Below, piece after piece: positions 26,893-35,802 of a stretch of DNA of 64,000 nucleotides. The stretch is from Domibacillus aminovorans (GTDB lineage: Bacteria > Bacillota > Bacilli > Bacillales > Domibacillaceae). The DNA is taken from contig NZ_LQWY01000012.1 of assembly GCF_001643235.1 (NCBI RefSeq), positions 186,001 to 250,000 of the forward strand. Direction: 5' to 3'. A model generated the notes under the pieces. It was given only the letters and a program-made list of their open reading frames with translations. It was not told the DNA's origin and did no database searches. Each line of letters begins with the position of its first letter. The stretch's first letter is position 1. A program made the position numbers and the translations under genes.

Positions 26893-28044
26893 TTATGATT
26901 TGTAATTTTTTTCGTATTTCGTATGCATAGAAATATTCACTAAAATGCCCATTGATATCGAAAGCAAAACGAGTGATGAACCACCGTAACTAATAAATGG
27001 AAGCGGTACACCTGTAATCGGAATCACACCCGATACACCACCCAAATTAATAAACGACTGAATCCCAATCATGGATGAGATGCCAACTGCAAGCATAGCA
27101 CCGAAAGGATCCCTGCACTTAATGGATGTGAAAAGCCCCCTTAATATGATAAAGGCTAGTCCGCCTATTGCAATGATTACACCAATTACGCCAAGTTCTT
27201 CAGCAATGACTGACATGATGAAATCTGTATGTGGTTCTGGTAAATAGCCCAGTTTTTGAACACTCTGGCCCAGTCCCCGACCAGTTAGTCCGCCGGAGCC
27301 GATAGCAATGTACGAATTGACGAGATGATAACCCGCGTCTTCTTCGTATCTAAATGGATCAAGGTAGCTTGTCACACGGCTCATTCTTTCTTCTGAAAAA
27401 ATATTGTCTTTTTGCCATATAAAGAGCGGCGATATGGTAACGCCAAGTATGGCTAGAAGCAATGCAAATTTTGCAAGCTTTTTCATTTTTATACCGGATG
27501 ATAGCAAGATTGTCAACCCGATTAACAGAATAATGAACGCTGTTCCGAAATCCGGTTCAATTGCGACTAAAAAGACGACACCCAGCAGTATAATAACCGG
27601 CGGCGCGATGCTGTCGTTCAATGAATTAATATTTTTTTGTTTTTTAGAAAATGCAGCTGCCATGTAAATGATAATGACAAGCTTTGTAAATTCGGAGGGT
27701 TGAATAGAACGCGCACCGATCTGAAACCAGCTTTGCGCATTGTTCGAGACACTTCCGAATAAAAAAAGAAGAAAGAGAGTTAGAAACATGCCGCCCGTAA
27801 TACAGAGCAAAAACCGCTTCGCTTTCAGCTTTTTATACGGAAAAATCGCCATCACACTAAAAGCTAAAAATGCGATAATAACATGAAACTTTTGCTTATC
27901 ATAAAAAAAGCCACTTGATACTTCATATTTTTGAACAGCAATAACAGAGCTCGCACTATAGATCATCATTAGTCCAAATAAGCAAAGAATCAGAAATGCG
28001 GCAATAAGCGAGTAATCATACGATTTTAACATTCTTTTCCACAT
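26893..28044 (-). CDS. ftsW: Cell-division peptidoglycan polymerase FtsW
   Basis: A SEDS-family glycosyltransferase working with a class B PBP at the septum. It has about ten membrane helices in 383 residues. Signatures are MIYSASS near the start, the helix pair with ARSIQPSEFTKL, EPDFGTAFIILLIG (the catalytic Asp region), PEPHTDFIMSVIAEELG, and the ending TGVPLPFISYGGSSL. GGAAGG precedes the ATG. Its place upstream of pycA matches B. subtilis ftsW (ylaO). It is not the RodA or SpoVE copy by synteny. Confidence 0.93.
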   Translation of the reverse strand: MWKRMLKSYDYSLIAAFLILCLFGLMMIYSASSVIAVQKYEVSSGFFYDKQKFHVIIAFLAFSVMAIFPYKKLKAKRFLLCITGGMFLTLFLLFLFGSVSNNAQSWFQIGARSIQPSEFTKLVIIIYMAAAFSKKQKNINSLNDSIAPPVIILLGVVFLVAIEPDFGTAFIILLIGLTILLSSGIKMKKLAKFALLLAILGVTISPLFIWQKDNIFSEERMSRVTSYLDPFRYEEDAGYHLVNSYIAIGSGGLTGRGLGQSVQKLGYLPEPHTDFIMSVIAEELGVIGVIIAIGGLAFIILRGLFTSIKCRDPFGAMLAVGISSMIGIQSFINLGGVSGVIPITGVPLPFISYGGSSLVLLSISMGILVNISMHTKYEKNYKS

Positions 28045-28099
28045 ATAAACCTTCCATTCGTGCGCTTACCGAAAAGCGGTACTCATTTTAAGTGTAAAA

Positions 28100-28123
28100 A
28101 AACTCAAACTGCCGTTTGAGTTT
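28100..28123. terminator. ylaN terminator
   Basis: AAACTCAAAC, loop TGCC, GTTTGAGTTT: a perfect 10-bp stem, flanked by A-run and T residues, between ylaN and ftsW. Confidence 0.85.
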
Positions 28124-28132
28124 TCTGTCTGT

Positions 28133-28414
28133 TTACCGGTTGATGGACGCTTCATGTAGAACGGACAGTTCCTGTTCAAGCGAATCGATAAGCTTTTTAC
28201 CGTCCGCTTCATCCACTAGTCCAAGACGTATAGCGAAATCTATTTCACGGGATAAACCAAACATTCGAGTGTCAAGCACTTCTTCATAAAGAGGACACTG
28301 CGGCATCGTCAAGTTGTCCATTTGAACTTTGATGAGACGTAAAATCTTTTCCGCATCCTCCTGCAACAGAGAGTAGGCTTTTTCCCGATGATCTATTTGT
28401 AAATTAGATGCCAT
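28133..28414 (-). CDS. ylaN: YlaN (DUF1507), Fur antirepressor-type protein
   Basis: A 93-residue helical cytoplasmic protein with the family core [22 protein letters not shown]. In B. subtilis YlaN is needed under iron limitation and has been reported to bind Fur and relieve its repression. GGGGGGAG precedes the ATG. It is monocistronic here. The window also carries a perfect Fur box upstream of bshC. Confidence 0.93.
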   Translation of the reverse strand: MASNLQIDHREKAYSLLQEDAEKILRLIKVQMDNLTMPQCPLYEEVLDTRMFGLSREIDFAIRLGLVDEADGKKLIDSLEQELSVLHEASINR

Positions 28415-28575
28415 ATTAAACTCCCCCCTGTCCCAAGAATGAAATCACTTATATAATTAAAGATTTTATCGTTAATACTGGCAATTTGCAAGGAATTTTA
28501 ATACGTACACTGACATTCGGAAAAATTCACTGTATACTTACATTTGTACATAGCAAAATTAAAGGAGACTTACTC

Positions 28576-29076
28576 ATGGAGAAAATTATTCCGTTTAAAG
28601 GGAAAGTCGCGTTTCCCATTACACTTGATCCGAGCGTTTGGATTTTTGATGACCGTCGGATCGACCTTGATTCTTATTTCGCTGAACCTAATCAACCAGA
28701 AATAGATCCGAATGAAGAGTATACGAAAAGCGTGTCGAAGTTCTGGGAAAAAGAAATCCGTGAAGGTGCTACTTTTCCTCCGACGATTAAATCAGAAAAA
28801 AAATATGAAAAAGAAAAAGTGCTTACTGGCTCATTTGGCGTACCGCTGGCGCCGTTTTTAAAAAATGCAGAGCCTGCTGATGATGCATCTCAACTTGTAA
28901 TCGAAACGAAAAATGGAGATCATTCTTTTTCTATTGAGAATGCAGATTCACTTATTATGGCTTTTTCAAATAAAGGAAAACCATTTCTCGTAGATGGGCC
29001 TGTCCATATTTTATTAAAAGATGGCTCAAACCTCGATTACCCGATTACGCACGTGACGGCCATCCGTCTAGATTGA
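28576..29076 (+). CDS. Conserved Bacillaceae protein of unknown function (YlaN-adjacent)
   Basis: A soluble protein of 166 residues starting MEKIIPFKGKVAFPITLDPS and containing VWIFDDRRIDLDSYF and an acidic, charged middle. Similar proteins in Bacillus and Geobacillus have been labelled peptidyl-prolyl isomerase without clear support, and I see no prolyl-isomerase signature. AAAGGAGACTTACTC gives a strong ribosome site for the ATG at 28576. It diverges from ylaN and ends in a terminator shared with the HD-GYP gene. Confidence 0.75.
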   Translation: MEKIIPFKGKVAFPITLDPSVWIFDDRRIDLDSYFAEPNQPEIDPNEEYTKSVSKFWEKEIREGATFPPTIKSEKKYEKEKVLTGSFGVPLAPFLKNAEPADDASQLVIETKNGDHSFSIENADSLIMAFSNKGKPFLVDGPVHILLKDGSNLDYPITHVTAIRLD

Positions 29077-29107
29077 AAAAACCTTTCTAACGTGCGGAAG
29101 GTTTTTT
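29076..29107. terminator. Bidirectional terminator
   Basis: AAAAAACCTT and AAGGTTTTTT flank a 12-base loop between convergent genes; the hairpin touches both stop codons. Confidence 0.85.
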
Positions 29108-30210
29108 CAATTGCCGGATAATGTTGTATCTGTTTCAGTAATAAACAGCGTTCGATCAACAGTCATATCGACTTCATATGGATCTCGAACACCGATTCCG
29201 TTTTCTTCCAAAATTAGCACCGAAGGACGATCACTTATATGCTCATTTTGCCTGGAGACAACCCCTTTTCGCCCGTCGTTCAACCAGACCGTCAATCCTG
29301 TTGGGTACATAACGATTGCCCGACGAAACATTTCAACATAGTCTTTTTCAAACTCTGATCCCGACCCGGCATACAATATTTCCATTCCTTCATGCGGGAG
29401 CATTGCTCTTCTGTACACACGATTTGATGTAACAGCATCATATACATCTGCAACACCGATCATTTTACCAAAAACATGAATTTCGTTTCCTTTTAATCCT
29501 CTTGGATAACCTGTACCATTGAGCCGTTCATGATGCTGCCATGCACAATGGGCTGATGTAAGTGGCAAACTGTGTTCTTTACGTAATAAATCAAAGCCGT
29601 ATTCCGTATGTTTTTTGACAAGTTCAAATTCTTCTTTTGTCAATCTAGAAGGTTTTTTTAAAATGTGGGAAGGGAGCATCATTTTGCCGACATCATGAAG
29701 CATAGCGCCAATCCCAATTTCTTCCGTCTGCTTCGCAGTGAGATTCTTCATCTTCATGCTTAACGCCAGCGTATAAATCGTTACGTTAAGCGAATGACTA
29801 AACACATAATCGTCATGCACATACAGGTGCGTAAGTAAATCAACCGCTTCTCTCCTATCACGGATTTGACTGATAATATCGCGGACGACAGAATAAAATC
29901 GTTTTTCTATTTTGTGGAATGAAAATCGGGTAGATTCTGTGGTAAGATCCTGTTTCACCTGGTCAAAAGCTTCCGTCATAACCTGTATCGCTTCACGACG
30001 CGTTTCTTCTGTTATAACAGGCCGGATCAAAATATCATCCGTACGCCCATCTTCAATATATACATACGTAATACCTAACGTCTGCAGCCGGTTATTAATA
30101 GACGTCGTCAAAGTGGCTCCCGTTTTCAACAAAACGTTCCCTTTATTGTTAAACACATTTTCTGCTAGTTTCACATCTTCCTTTATAGATGATACAGCGA
30201 CTAATCTCAA
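29107..30210 (-). CDS. HD-GYP domain protein, probable c-di-GMP phosphodiesterase
   Basis: The protein (367 residues) has an N-terminal adaptor region, an HD-GYP domain (about residues 125-290) and a small C-terminal beta-rich region. The metal-site motifs HSLN (139), LHDVGK (HD at 172-173) and HHERLNGTGYP (226-236) are complete, except that the usual Asp of HHExxDGxGYP is Asn at 231. The family hydrolyses c-di-GMP. The TTG start at 30210 has GGAGACGG upstream. It sits ahead of the conserved protein gene in a tail-to-tail pair and has no equivalent at this place in B. subtilis. Confidence 0.88.
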   Translation of the reverse strand: MRLVAVSSIKEDVKLAENVFNNKGNVLLKTGATLTTSINNRLQTLGITYVYIEDGRTDDILIRPVITEETRREAIQVMTEAFDQVKQDLTTESTRFSFHKIEKRFYSVVRDIISQIRDRREAVDLLTHLYVHDDYVFSHSLNVTIYTLALSMKMKNLTAKQTEEIGIGAMLHDVGKMMLPSHILKKPSRLTKEEFELVKKHTEYGFDLLRKEHSLPLTSAHCAWQHHERLNGTGYPRGLKGNEIHVFGKMIGVADVYDAVTSNRVYRRAMLPHEGMEILYAGSGSEFEKDYVEMFRRAIVMYPTGLTVWLNDGRKGVVSRQNEHISDRPSVLILEENGIGVRDPYEVDMTVDRTLFITETDTTLSGN

Positions 30211-30249
30211 CTTGTTCCCGTCTCCTTACATAGTCAACACGCATTCTTG

Positions 30250-30714
30250 TTAACTGGAAATTTCTTTTTTCAACGCACTCATGACTTGACGGTCTAGCTT
30301 AAGAGCGGCTTGCCTATCATACGTTTTCTCATGAACGGGCTCTTTTACAATTTTCGAACCGTAAAACATGACATCACGTACTTCTGTAACCGTAATTTCA
30401 ATCATTGATGCTTTAAGGGGAACATCTTCTAAACGTTCTACTGCAATACGAGCTTTTCCACTGATCGTATAAGTCGATTCTGCTACAAAAATCGCAACGG
30501 AAACAAATGAGTTTTTATTAATATTTTCAATCATCTTTGACCGGCTGTCGATGGCAATTCGAATCGTTTTTTCGTCTGGTGCAAAGATCCAGGAAACTGT
30601 ATTCATAAATGGTGCACCTGTATCCGCATTTACCGTTGAAAACAGTGCAAAACGTTCCTTCTGCAACGCTCCAAATAAATCCGGGAGTAAGTACTCCTCA
30701 TTTCGGTTAGCCAA
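30250..30714 (-). CDS. ylaL: Pyridoxamine 5'-phosphate oxidase-like FMN-binding protein YlaL
   Basis: A split-barrel flavin-binding family protein of 154 residues. FALFSTVNADTGAPFMNTVSWIFAPDEKTIRIAIDSRSKMIENI is the typical core that binds FMN phosphate. The natural substrate is unknown. The TTG start at 30714 follows AGGAGCGG. It diverges from ylaI, as in B. subtilis. Confidence 0.85.
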   Translation of the reverse strand: MANRNEEYLLPDLFGALQKERFALFSTVNADTGAPFMNTVSWIFAPDEKTIRIAIDSRSKMIENINKNSFVSVAIFVAESTYTISGKARIAVERLEDVPLKASMIEITVTEVRDVMFYGSKIVKEPVHEKTYDRQAALKLDRQVMSALKKEISS

Positions 30715-30832
30715 AAATACCGCTCCTTTAGCTTTTTATTCCATTATACCGGCAAAGATATTCCTTTTCTATATAAAAAGTAATCTGCCAGTATTCATGT
30801 TATACTATAGAAAAATAGTATGGGGGTGTGTC

Positions 30833-31036
30833 ATGCGAGTAAAATGCATTATTTGCGATAAAATTGAAACGATTGAAGATAGTCTTCCCGCTGCAAAGAA
30901 ACTGAGAAATCGTCCTATTCATACATACATGTGCGATGAATGTCGGACGCGTATCACTGAGAATACGACAAAGCGGGTCAACACTGGGCAGTTTTTCGTC
31001 TACCGATCAGGCAAACAAAAAGAATGGCTTCCATAA
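30833..31036 (+). CDS. ylaI: YlaI family (DUF2197) zinc-ribbon-like protein
   Basis: A 67-residue protein with two cysteine pairs (CIIC at residues 5-8, CDEC at about 34-37) spaced for one zinc site. The family is confined to Firmicutes and has no known function. The ATG at 30833 is preceded by TGGGGGTG. The open frame upstream of it is not counted. Confidence 0.9.
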   Translation: MRVKCIICDKIETIEDSLPAAKKLRNRPIHTYMCDECRTRITENTTKRVNTGQFFVYRSGKQKEWLP

Positions 31037-31217
31037 AATATACTTCATAAACGGCCACCTCGTCCCGGCTTCATTTGTATTTCTCTCTATCCATTCTTGC
31101 TGTAAAGCCTGCTGCCAGCATTAATGATGCGTCTACTTATCTCTACCAAATACTAAGACACATCTTAACATCTTATATGCGCTCATATTGAGCTTTTATA
31201 ACTCAAAAAAAATATAA

Positions 31218-31241
31218 GCGGAAGGCTTAAACGCCTTCCGC
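31218..31241. terminator. Terminator between ylaI and ylaH
   Basis: GCGGAAGGC, loop TTAAAC, GCCTTCCGC followed by TTTATT on plus, with a long A-run on the other side. The 180 bases between ylaI and this hairpin hold no gene I can support. Confidence 0.9.
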
Positions 31242-31246
31242 TTTAT

Positions 31247-31561
31247 TCATTGTATTGTATTTTCTTCTTTTTGATGCTTTTTAAGCCTAAATTTATACGT
31301 ACCGAGGATGAGTGCCGCAACAATAAGACTTTCGACAACTGGCAATTGATAAGACAGAATTAAAAGAAGCAACGAACCTATGGCAAGTGAAATATAAATA
31401 ATGACGTTCTGCCACATTTTTAATTTTTTCGCAAACCCGAGATTGTAAACGAGAATGGAAAGGGCAATTAATATACCCCAGTAAATGTAGACAGCTGCTT
31501 TAACACCGAACGCTTCAATAATTGCTCCCAGAAGCGGACTGATATGTTCAAGTCCTTCCAC
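31247..31561 (-). CDS. ylaH: YlaH-like membrane protein
   Basis: A 104-residue protein with three hydrophobic segments (about residues 18-43, 52-68 and 72-88) and a basic C-terminal tail. The function is unknown. The GTG start at 31561 follows GGAGGGATAGGT. It follows typA by 25 bases on the same strand, as in B. subtilis, so the two are probably co-transcribed. Confidence 0.85.
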   Translation of the reverse strand: MEGLEHISPLLGAIIEAFGVKAAVYIYWGILIALSILVYNLGFAKKLKMWQNVIIYISLAIGSLLLLILSYQLPVVESLIVAALILGTYKFRLKKHQKEENTIQ

Positions 31562-31586
31562 ACCTATCCCTCCTGCTTATTACTTA

Positions 31587-33410
31587 TTATACTTTCTTTT
31601 TCGCTGCACGCTCGCGTTCACTCTTATCGAGTATTTTTTTACGAAGACGAATGGATTCAGGTGTTAATTCACAATACTCATCATCATTTAAATACTCAAG
31701 TGCTTCTTCAAGCGACATAATACGAGGTTTTTTCATCGTTGCTGTTTGGTCTTTATTTGCTGAACGAACATTTGTCGCCTGCTTTGTTTTCGCAATGTTA
31801 ACTGTTAAGTCATTATCACGTGTATGTTCGCCAACAATCATACCTGCATAAATCTCCGTTCCTGCTTCAACGAATATAATTCCACGGTCTTCAACACCCA
31901 TGATCCCATAAGTTGATGCTTTTCCCGTTTCCTGCGAAACAAGAACACCTTGGCGGCGTCCGCCGATCCGGCCTTTCTGCATAGGCTGATAAGAATCAAA
32001 TGTATGGTTAATAATACCATAACCTCGTGTCATTGTTAAGAATTCAGTTGTATACCCAATCAAACCGCGTGCCGGTACCATGAAAATTAAACGAACTTGA
32101 CCATTTCCATTGTTCACCATATCTAACATTTCGCCTTTACGTGTACCGAATGATTCGATAATTGAACCCGTATATTCTTCCGGCACGTCAATTTGAACAC
32201 GTTCTACCGGTTCGCATTTTACACCGTCTATTTCACGAACGATTACTTGAGGTTTTGATACTTGAAGTTCAAATCCTTCACGGCGCATGTTCTCGATTAA
32301 GATCGACAAATGAAGTTCGCCGCGGCCTGATACGATCCATTCATCAGGTGAAGTTGTATTTTCAACGCGCAGACTGACATCCGTTTCTAATTGCGCATGC
32401 AAACGCTCTTCAATTTTTCTAGACGTAACAAATTTTCCTTCGCGGCCTGCAAATGGACTATTGTTTACTAAGAAATTCATTTGAAGTGTCGGCTCGTCAA
32501 TACGGAGAACTGGAAGTGCTTCCTGGTGTTCTGTTGGTGTTACCGTCTCACCCACATTAATATCTTCCATTCCGGATACCGCAACTAAGTCGCCTGCTTT
32601 TGCTTTTTCAATTTCAATTCGTTTCAACCCGAGGAAACCGAACATTTTTGTAACGCGGAATTGTTTTACCTTCCCGTCCAGTTTCATAAGTGCAACAGAT
32701 TGACCCACTTCCATTTCACCACGGAAAATACGGCCAATTCCAATACGGCCTAAATAATCGCTGTAATCAAGAAGCGCAACCTGGAATTGAAGCGGCTCAT
32801 CGCTGTTATCAATCGGTGCTGGAATGTGTTCAATAATTGCCTCGTAAAGAGCTTCCATGTTTTCATCTTGCTCATCCGGTGTTTTGCTTGCTGTACCATT
32901 AATACCGGAAGCATAAATAACAGGAAATTCAAGCTGTTCGTCATTCGCATCAAGCTCAATGAACAATTCGATTACTTCATCGACTACTTCCTCTGGGCGG
33001 GCAAAATCACGGTCAATTTTATTGACAACGACGATCGGACGCAAATTTTGCTCCAACGCTTTTTTCAACACGAAACGGGTCTGCGGCATACAGCCTTCAT
33101 ACGCATCAACAACTAATAGAACACCGTCGACCATTTTCATGATCCGTTCTACTTCACCGCCGAAATCCGCATGTCCTGGTGTATCGAGGATATTGATTTT
33201 TGTGTCTTTATATTGAATCGCAGTATTTTTCGCCAAAATCGTAATGCCGCGCTCCCGTTCAATGTCATTTGAATCCATCGCGCGCTCTTCCACATGTTCG
33301 TTTGAACGAAAAATACCTGACTGCTTTAATAGCTGATCGACGAGTGTCGTTTTTCCGTGGTCAACATGGGCGATAATCGCGATGTTACGTAAATCGTTTC
33401 TTGTTTTCAA
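31587..33410 (-). CDS. typA: Ribosome-associated GTPase TypA/BipA
   Basis: A translational GTPase of 607 residues linked to ribosome assembly and stress, notably at low temperature. G motifs are [10 protein letters not shown] (residues 15-24), [12 protein letters not shown] and NKID. The domain order is GTPase, beta barrel, two alpha-beta domains, and the BipA-specific C-terminal domain with [17 protein letters not shown]. The start is TTG at 33410 behind GCAGGAGGAAATAGT. Confidence 0.97.
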   Translation of the reverse strand: MKTRNDLRNIAIIAHVDHGKTTLVDQLLKQSGIFRSNEHVEERAMDSNDIERERGITILAKNTAIQYKDTKINILDTPGHADFGGEVERIMKMVDGVLLVVDAYEGCMPQTRFVLKKALEQNLRPIVVVNKIDRDFARPEEVVDEVIELFIELDANDEQLEFPVIYASGINGTASKTPDEQDENMEALYEAIIEHIPAPIDNSDEPLQFQVALLDYSDYLGRIGIGRIFRGEMEVGQSVALMKLDGKVKQFRVTKMFGFLGLKRIEIEKAKAGDLVAVSGMEDINVGETVTPTEHQEALPVLRIDEPTLQMNFLVNNSPFAGREGKFVTSRKIEERLHAQLETDVSLRVENTTSPDEWIVSGRGELHLSILIENMRREGFELQVSKPQVIVREIDGVKCEPVERVQIDVPEEYTGSIIESFGTRKGEMLDMVNNGNGQVRLIFMVPARGLIGYTTEFLTMTRGYGIINHTFDSYQPMQKGRIGGRRQGVLVSQETGKASTYGIMGVEDRGIIFVEAGTEIYAGMIVGEHTRDNDLTVNIAKTKQATNVRSANKDQTATMKKPRIMSLEEALEYLNDDEYCELTPESIRLRKKILDKSERERAAKKKV

Positions 33411-33573
33411 ACTATTTCCTCCTGCTCTTTTCTAGAAACTTCTTCAAATACAGTTTCCATTAACTGCGTTATTATATCACACACTTTACAAGATGCCTAT
33501 TTGAAAAAAAAAACGATCATTGCAAAAAAAGAACGGCTTATACTACAATAAAGAAAAAAGGGGGCTTGGCATA

Positions 33574-33759
33574 ATGTCTAACATTCAATGGCCGTTTCTC
33601 GGTTTTGCTGTTCTTGCCGCTGCTTGTATGATAGGCATAGGCGTCGCAATCAGTGAACAGAGCTGGATTGGTGCCGTTCTTTCGATTGTAATTCTTTTTG
33701 GTGTCATGGGTTTTGGATTTTCATACAAAGCAAAATTGCGCCGCTTAGGCAAACTATAA
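33574..33759 (+). CDS. ylaF: YlaF-like (DUF5325) small membrane protein
   Basis: A 61-residue protein with two membrane helices (PFLGFAVLAAACMIGIGVAI; WIGAVLSIVILFGVMGFGF) and a basic tail. The ATG at 33574 follows AAGGGGGCTTGG. It diverges from typA, matching ylaF of B. subtilis in place and size. The function is unknown. Confidence 0.82.
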   Translation: MSNIQWPFLGFAVLAAACMIGIGVAISEQSWIGAVLSIVILFGVMGFGFSYKAKLRRLGKL

Positions 33760-33763
33760 AAAA

Positions 33764-33793
33764 GCCGGAAAGACAAATTGCTGTCTTTCCGAC
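33764..33793. terminator. Bidirectional terminator between ylaF and suhB
   Basis: GCCGGAAAGACA and TGTCTTTCCGAC form a 12-bp stem with one mismatch, flanked by A-run and T-run. Confidence 0.88.
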
Positions 33794-33796
33794 TTT

Positions 33797-34585
33797 TTAT
33801 TTTAAATAATCAGTTAATATTCGTTCATGAAGCCCCGGTGCACAGGCGAAGAGCGGATTGATCGCCAGCATATTGACATCAGACCCGTCCAATGTGCTCA
33901 CAATACCACCCGCTTCTTCTACAATTATTTTTCCGCCTGCAAAATCCCACGGTGCGTTTCTCATCGTTATGTAGGCGCTCAATCGTCCTGAAGCTACATA
34001 TGCAAGCTCAAGTGCTGCCGAACCGTATGAACGTGTTCCGCGTACCTCTTTCGCCAGCGCAATCAATTTATTTTGATCGAAATAACGGTTATTAATTAGC
34101 CAAGTTGAACTGATGCCGACAATGGCTTCTTTTACAGGCACAGGTTTCAATTTTTCAAGGGGTATATCATTCATCCACGCGCCTTCTCCACGCCGTGCAT
34201 GATACAACTCATCATGCACAATATCATATATATAGCCAAGTACGCCTTTTCCGTTCTCATAAATACCAATTGAAATAGCAAAGTTGCGCTGCTGATGGAC
34301 AAAATTCATCGTTCCATCAATCGGATCAATGATCCAGATGATACCGTCAAGCGACTGAATACGATCGCCCTGACCTTCTTCACCCAAAATAGCGTGATTG
34401 GGATAATTCATACGAATATTTTCAATAAAAAATCGTTCTGTTTCTTTATCCATATTTGTGACTAAATCATTTGGATTCGATTTCGACTGAATGCTCAATG
34501 AATGATGAAAGGATTCTCTAATTAACGCTCCTGCTTCTTGAATCCAGCATTTTACCTCTTCATCTAATTCTGTCCAATTTGTCAT
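33797..34585 (-). CDS. yktC: Inositol monophosphatase family protein (YktC/SuhB)
   Basis: A metal-dependent sugar phosphatase of 262 residues. Motifs LGEEGQGD, WIIDPIDGTMNFVH and WDFAGGKIIVEEAGG supply the metal-binding Glu and Asp residues. It could act on inositol-1-phosphate, or on fructose-1,6-bisphosphate or NADP as in some relatives. GGGGGAT precedes the ATG. It diverges from yktB, as in B. subtilis. Confidence 0.9.
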   Translation of the reverse strand: MTNWTELDEEVKCWIQEAGALIRESFHHSLSIQSKSNPNDLVTNMDKETERFFIENIRMNYPNHAILGEEGQGDRIQSLDGIIWIIDPIDGTMNFVHQQRNFAISIGIYENGKGVLGYIYDIVHDELYHARRGEGAWMNDIPLEKLKPVPVKEAIVGISSTWLINNRYFDQNKLIALAKEVRGTRSYGSAALELAYVASGRLSAYITMRNAPWDFAGGKIIVEEAGGIVSTLDGSDVNMLAINPLFACAPGLHERILTDYLK

Positions 34586-34724
34586 ATTTTATCCCCCTGG
34601 CTCCACCCTGAATTCCGATTCAGTTTATTTTCACATTAAACTAATTTATAAAGCTTATCAAGTTTTTCCATTCAAAAGTGCTGTGGTACTATGGATAATA
34701 TAGATAAGTTGAAAGGAGTTTCAC

Positions 34725-35342
34725 ATGACAACACCGTTTTTCACCAAGGAAGATTTTCAAGTATTTAAGATTGAGGGGCTTAACGAGAGAATGACCGCTA
34801 TTCAAGAACGGATTCAACCGAAATTCAAAAAAGTCGGTGACCAACTGACAGATGATCTTTCAGCACTGCTTGGTCAGGAAATGTTTTTACATATTGCCAG
34901 GCACGCGCGGCGCAAAGTGAATCCGCCTAACGATACGTGGCTGGCGATCGCAGGCAACAAACGCGGGTACAAACAACACCCACATTTTCAAATCGGCTTA
35001 TTTGACGATCATGTTTTTATTTGGTTAGCGTTTATTTACGAACTTCCTCAAAAAACAGGCATCGCGAAAACATTTTTGAACAACATGGACATGATCAAAC
35101 AAACCATTCCAGGTGATTATGTCATTTCGCTAGATCATTTGAAAAAGGACGCTGTTTCATTGATAGAAATCAATTTAACGGAAGCCCTTGAACGTTTTCA
35201 CGACGTCAAGAAAGCTGAATTATTAATCGGTCGGCACATTGCAGCAAATGACCCCGTCTTAAAAGACGATACAGAATTTTACAAACTGGCGAAAGAAACG
35301 TTCGAAACGCTTATTCCATTATATAAGCTGTCGTATAAATAA
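34725..35342 (+). CDS. yktB: UPF0637 family protein YktB
   Basis: A conserved soluble Firmicute protein of 205 residues with no known function. HIARHARRKVNPPNDTWLAIAGNKRGYKQHPHFQIGLF is the family core. AAAGGAGTTTCAC precedes the ATG. It has its own terminator, convergent with yktA. Confidence 0.9.
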   Translation: MTTPFFTKEDFQVFKIEGLNERMTAIQERIQPKFKKVGDQLTDDLSALLGQEMFLHIARHARRKVNPPNDTWLAIAGNKRGYKQHPHFQIGLFDDHVFIWLAFIYELPQKTGIAKTFLNNMDMIKQTIPGDYVISLDHLKKDAVSLIEINLTEALERFHDVKKAELLIGRHIAANDPVLKDDTEFYKLAKETFETLIPLYKLSYK

Positions 35343-35348
35343 AAGTGT

Positions 35349-35376
35349 GCCCGCATCGCTCATATGCAATGCGGGC
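35349..35376. terminator. yktB/yktA bidirectional terminator
   Basis: GCCCGCAT and ATGCGGGC with a 12-base loop and TTCTTCT after it, between convergent genes. Confidence 0.8.
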
Positions 35377-35381
35377 TTCTT

Positions 35382-35651
35382 CTACATACGGACACGCGCA
35401 TTTTCCGGTGCCTGCTTCATTTTTTGAACAGCACGATAGGAAGAATAATTGCTCACCTCTTCAAATTCATCGCAAATTCGCTTTTCATCTGCTTTGCCCG
35501 GAACAATTTCTTTAAACCGGCGATAGCGATCCATAAACTCTTCCCGGTTCATTCCTTTCTCATATACATTTTCCACCGCTTCAAAAAAAGAAACGACATC
35601 AATGACTTCTTCCGTTGACCAATCCGCTCTAAATGGATACGAATATTCCAT
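35382..35651 (-). CDS. yktA: UPF0223 family protein YktA
   Basis: A small helical protein of 89 residues; [20 protein letters not shown] and [20 protein letters not shown] are characteristic. The ATG at 35651 follows GAGGTGAGAGTA; an in-frame GTG three codons earlier lies inside that ribosome site. Function is unknown. It diverges from speA. Confidence 0.9.
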   Translation of the reverse strand: MEYSYPFRADWSTEEVIDVVSFFEAVENVYEKGMNREEFMDRYRRFKEIVPGKADEKRICDEFEEVSNYSSYRAVQKMKQAPENARVRM

Positions 35652-35733
35652 TACTCTCACCTCACTTTATTTTATTCGTTTCTCCTTCTATATATCCTTT
35701 GTTTTTCTGCATGATAAGCATGCGGATTTTTCT

Positions 35734-35761
35734 TTGCAACGACCTTCCAAAGTGCTATAAT
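35734..35761 (+). promoter_or_regulatory. Sigma-A-type promoter of speA
   Basis: TTGCAA (35734-35739), a 16-base spacer, and a perfect TATAAT (35756-35761), about 40 bases before the start codon. Confidence 0.6.
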
Positions 35762-35802
35762 GCTTTATGTTTTGAATTATGTAGAAAGAGGTGGATAATG
35801 CG

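Noticed and set aside
30551-30832. Open frame upstream of ylaI
   Set aside because: It runs opposite ylaL and no start with a ribosome site is present before 30833.
31037-31217. Possible short minus-strand frames after ylaI
   Set aside because: Two frames of 16-17 codons, one reading MLAAGFTARMDREKYK, lack ribosome sites and cannot be supported.
34608-34623. CTGAAT-TCCG-ATTCAG repeat between yktC and yktB
   Set aside because: A 6-bp repeat is not rare in AT-rich gaps and no function is suggested by its position.
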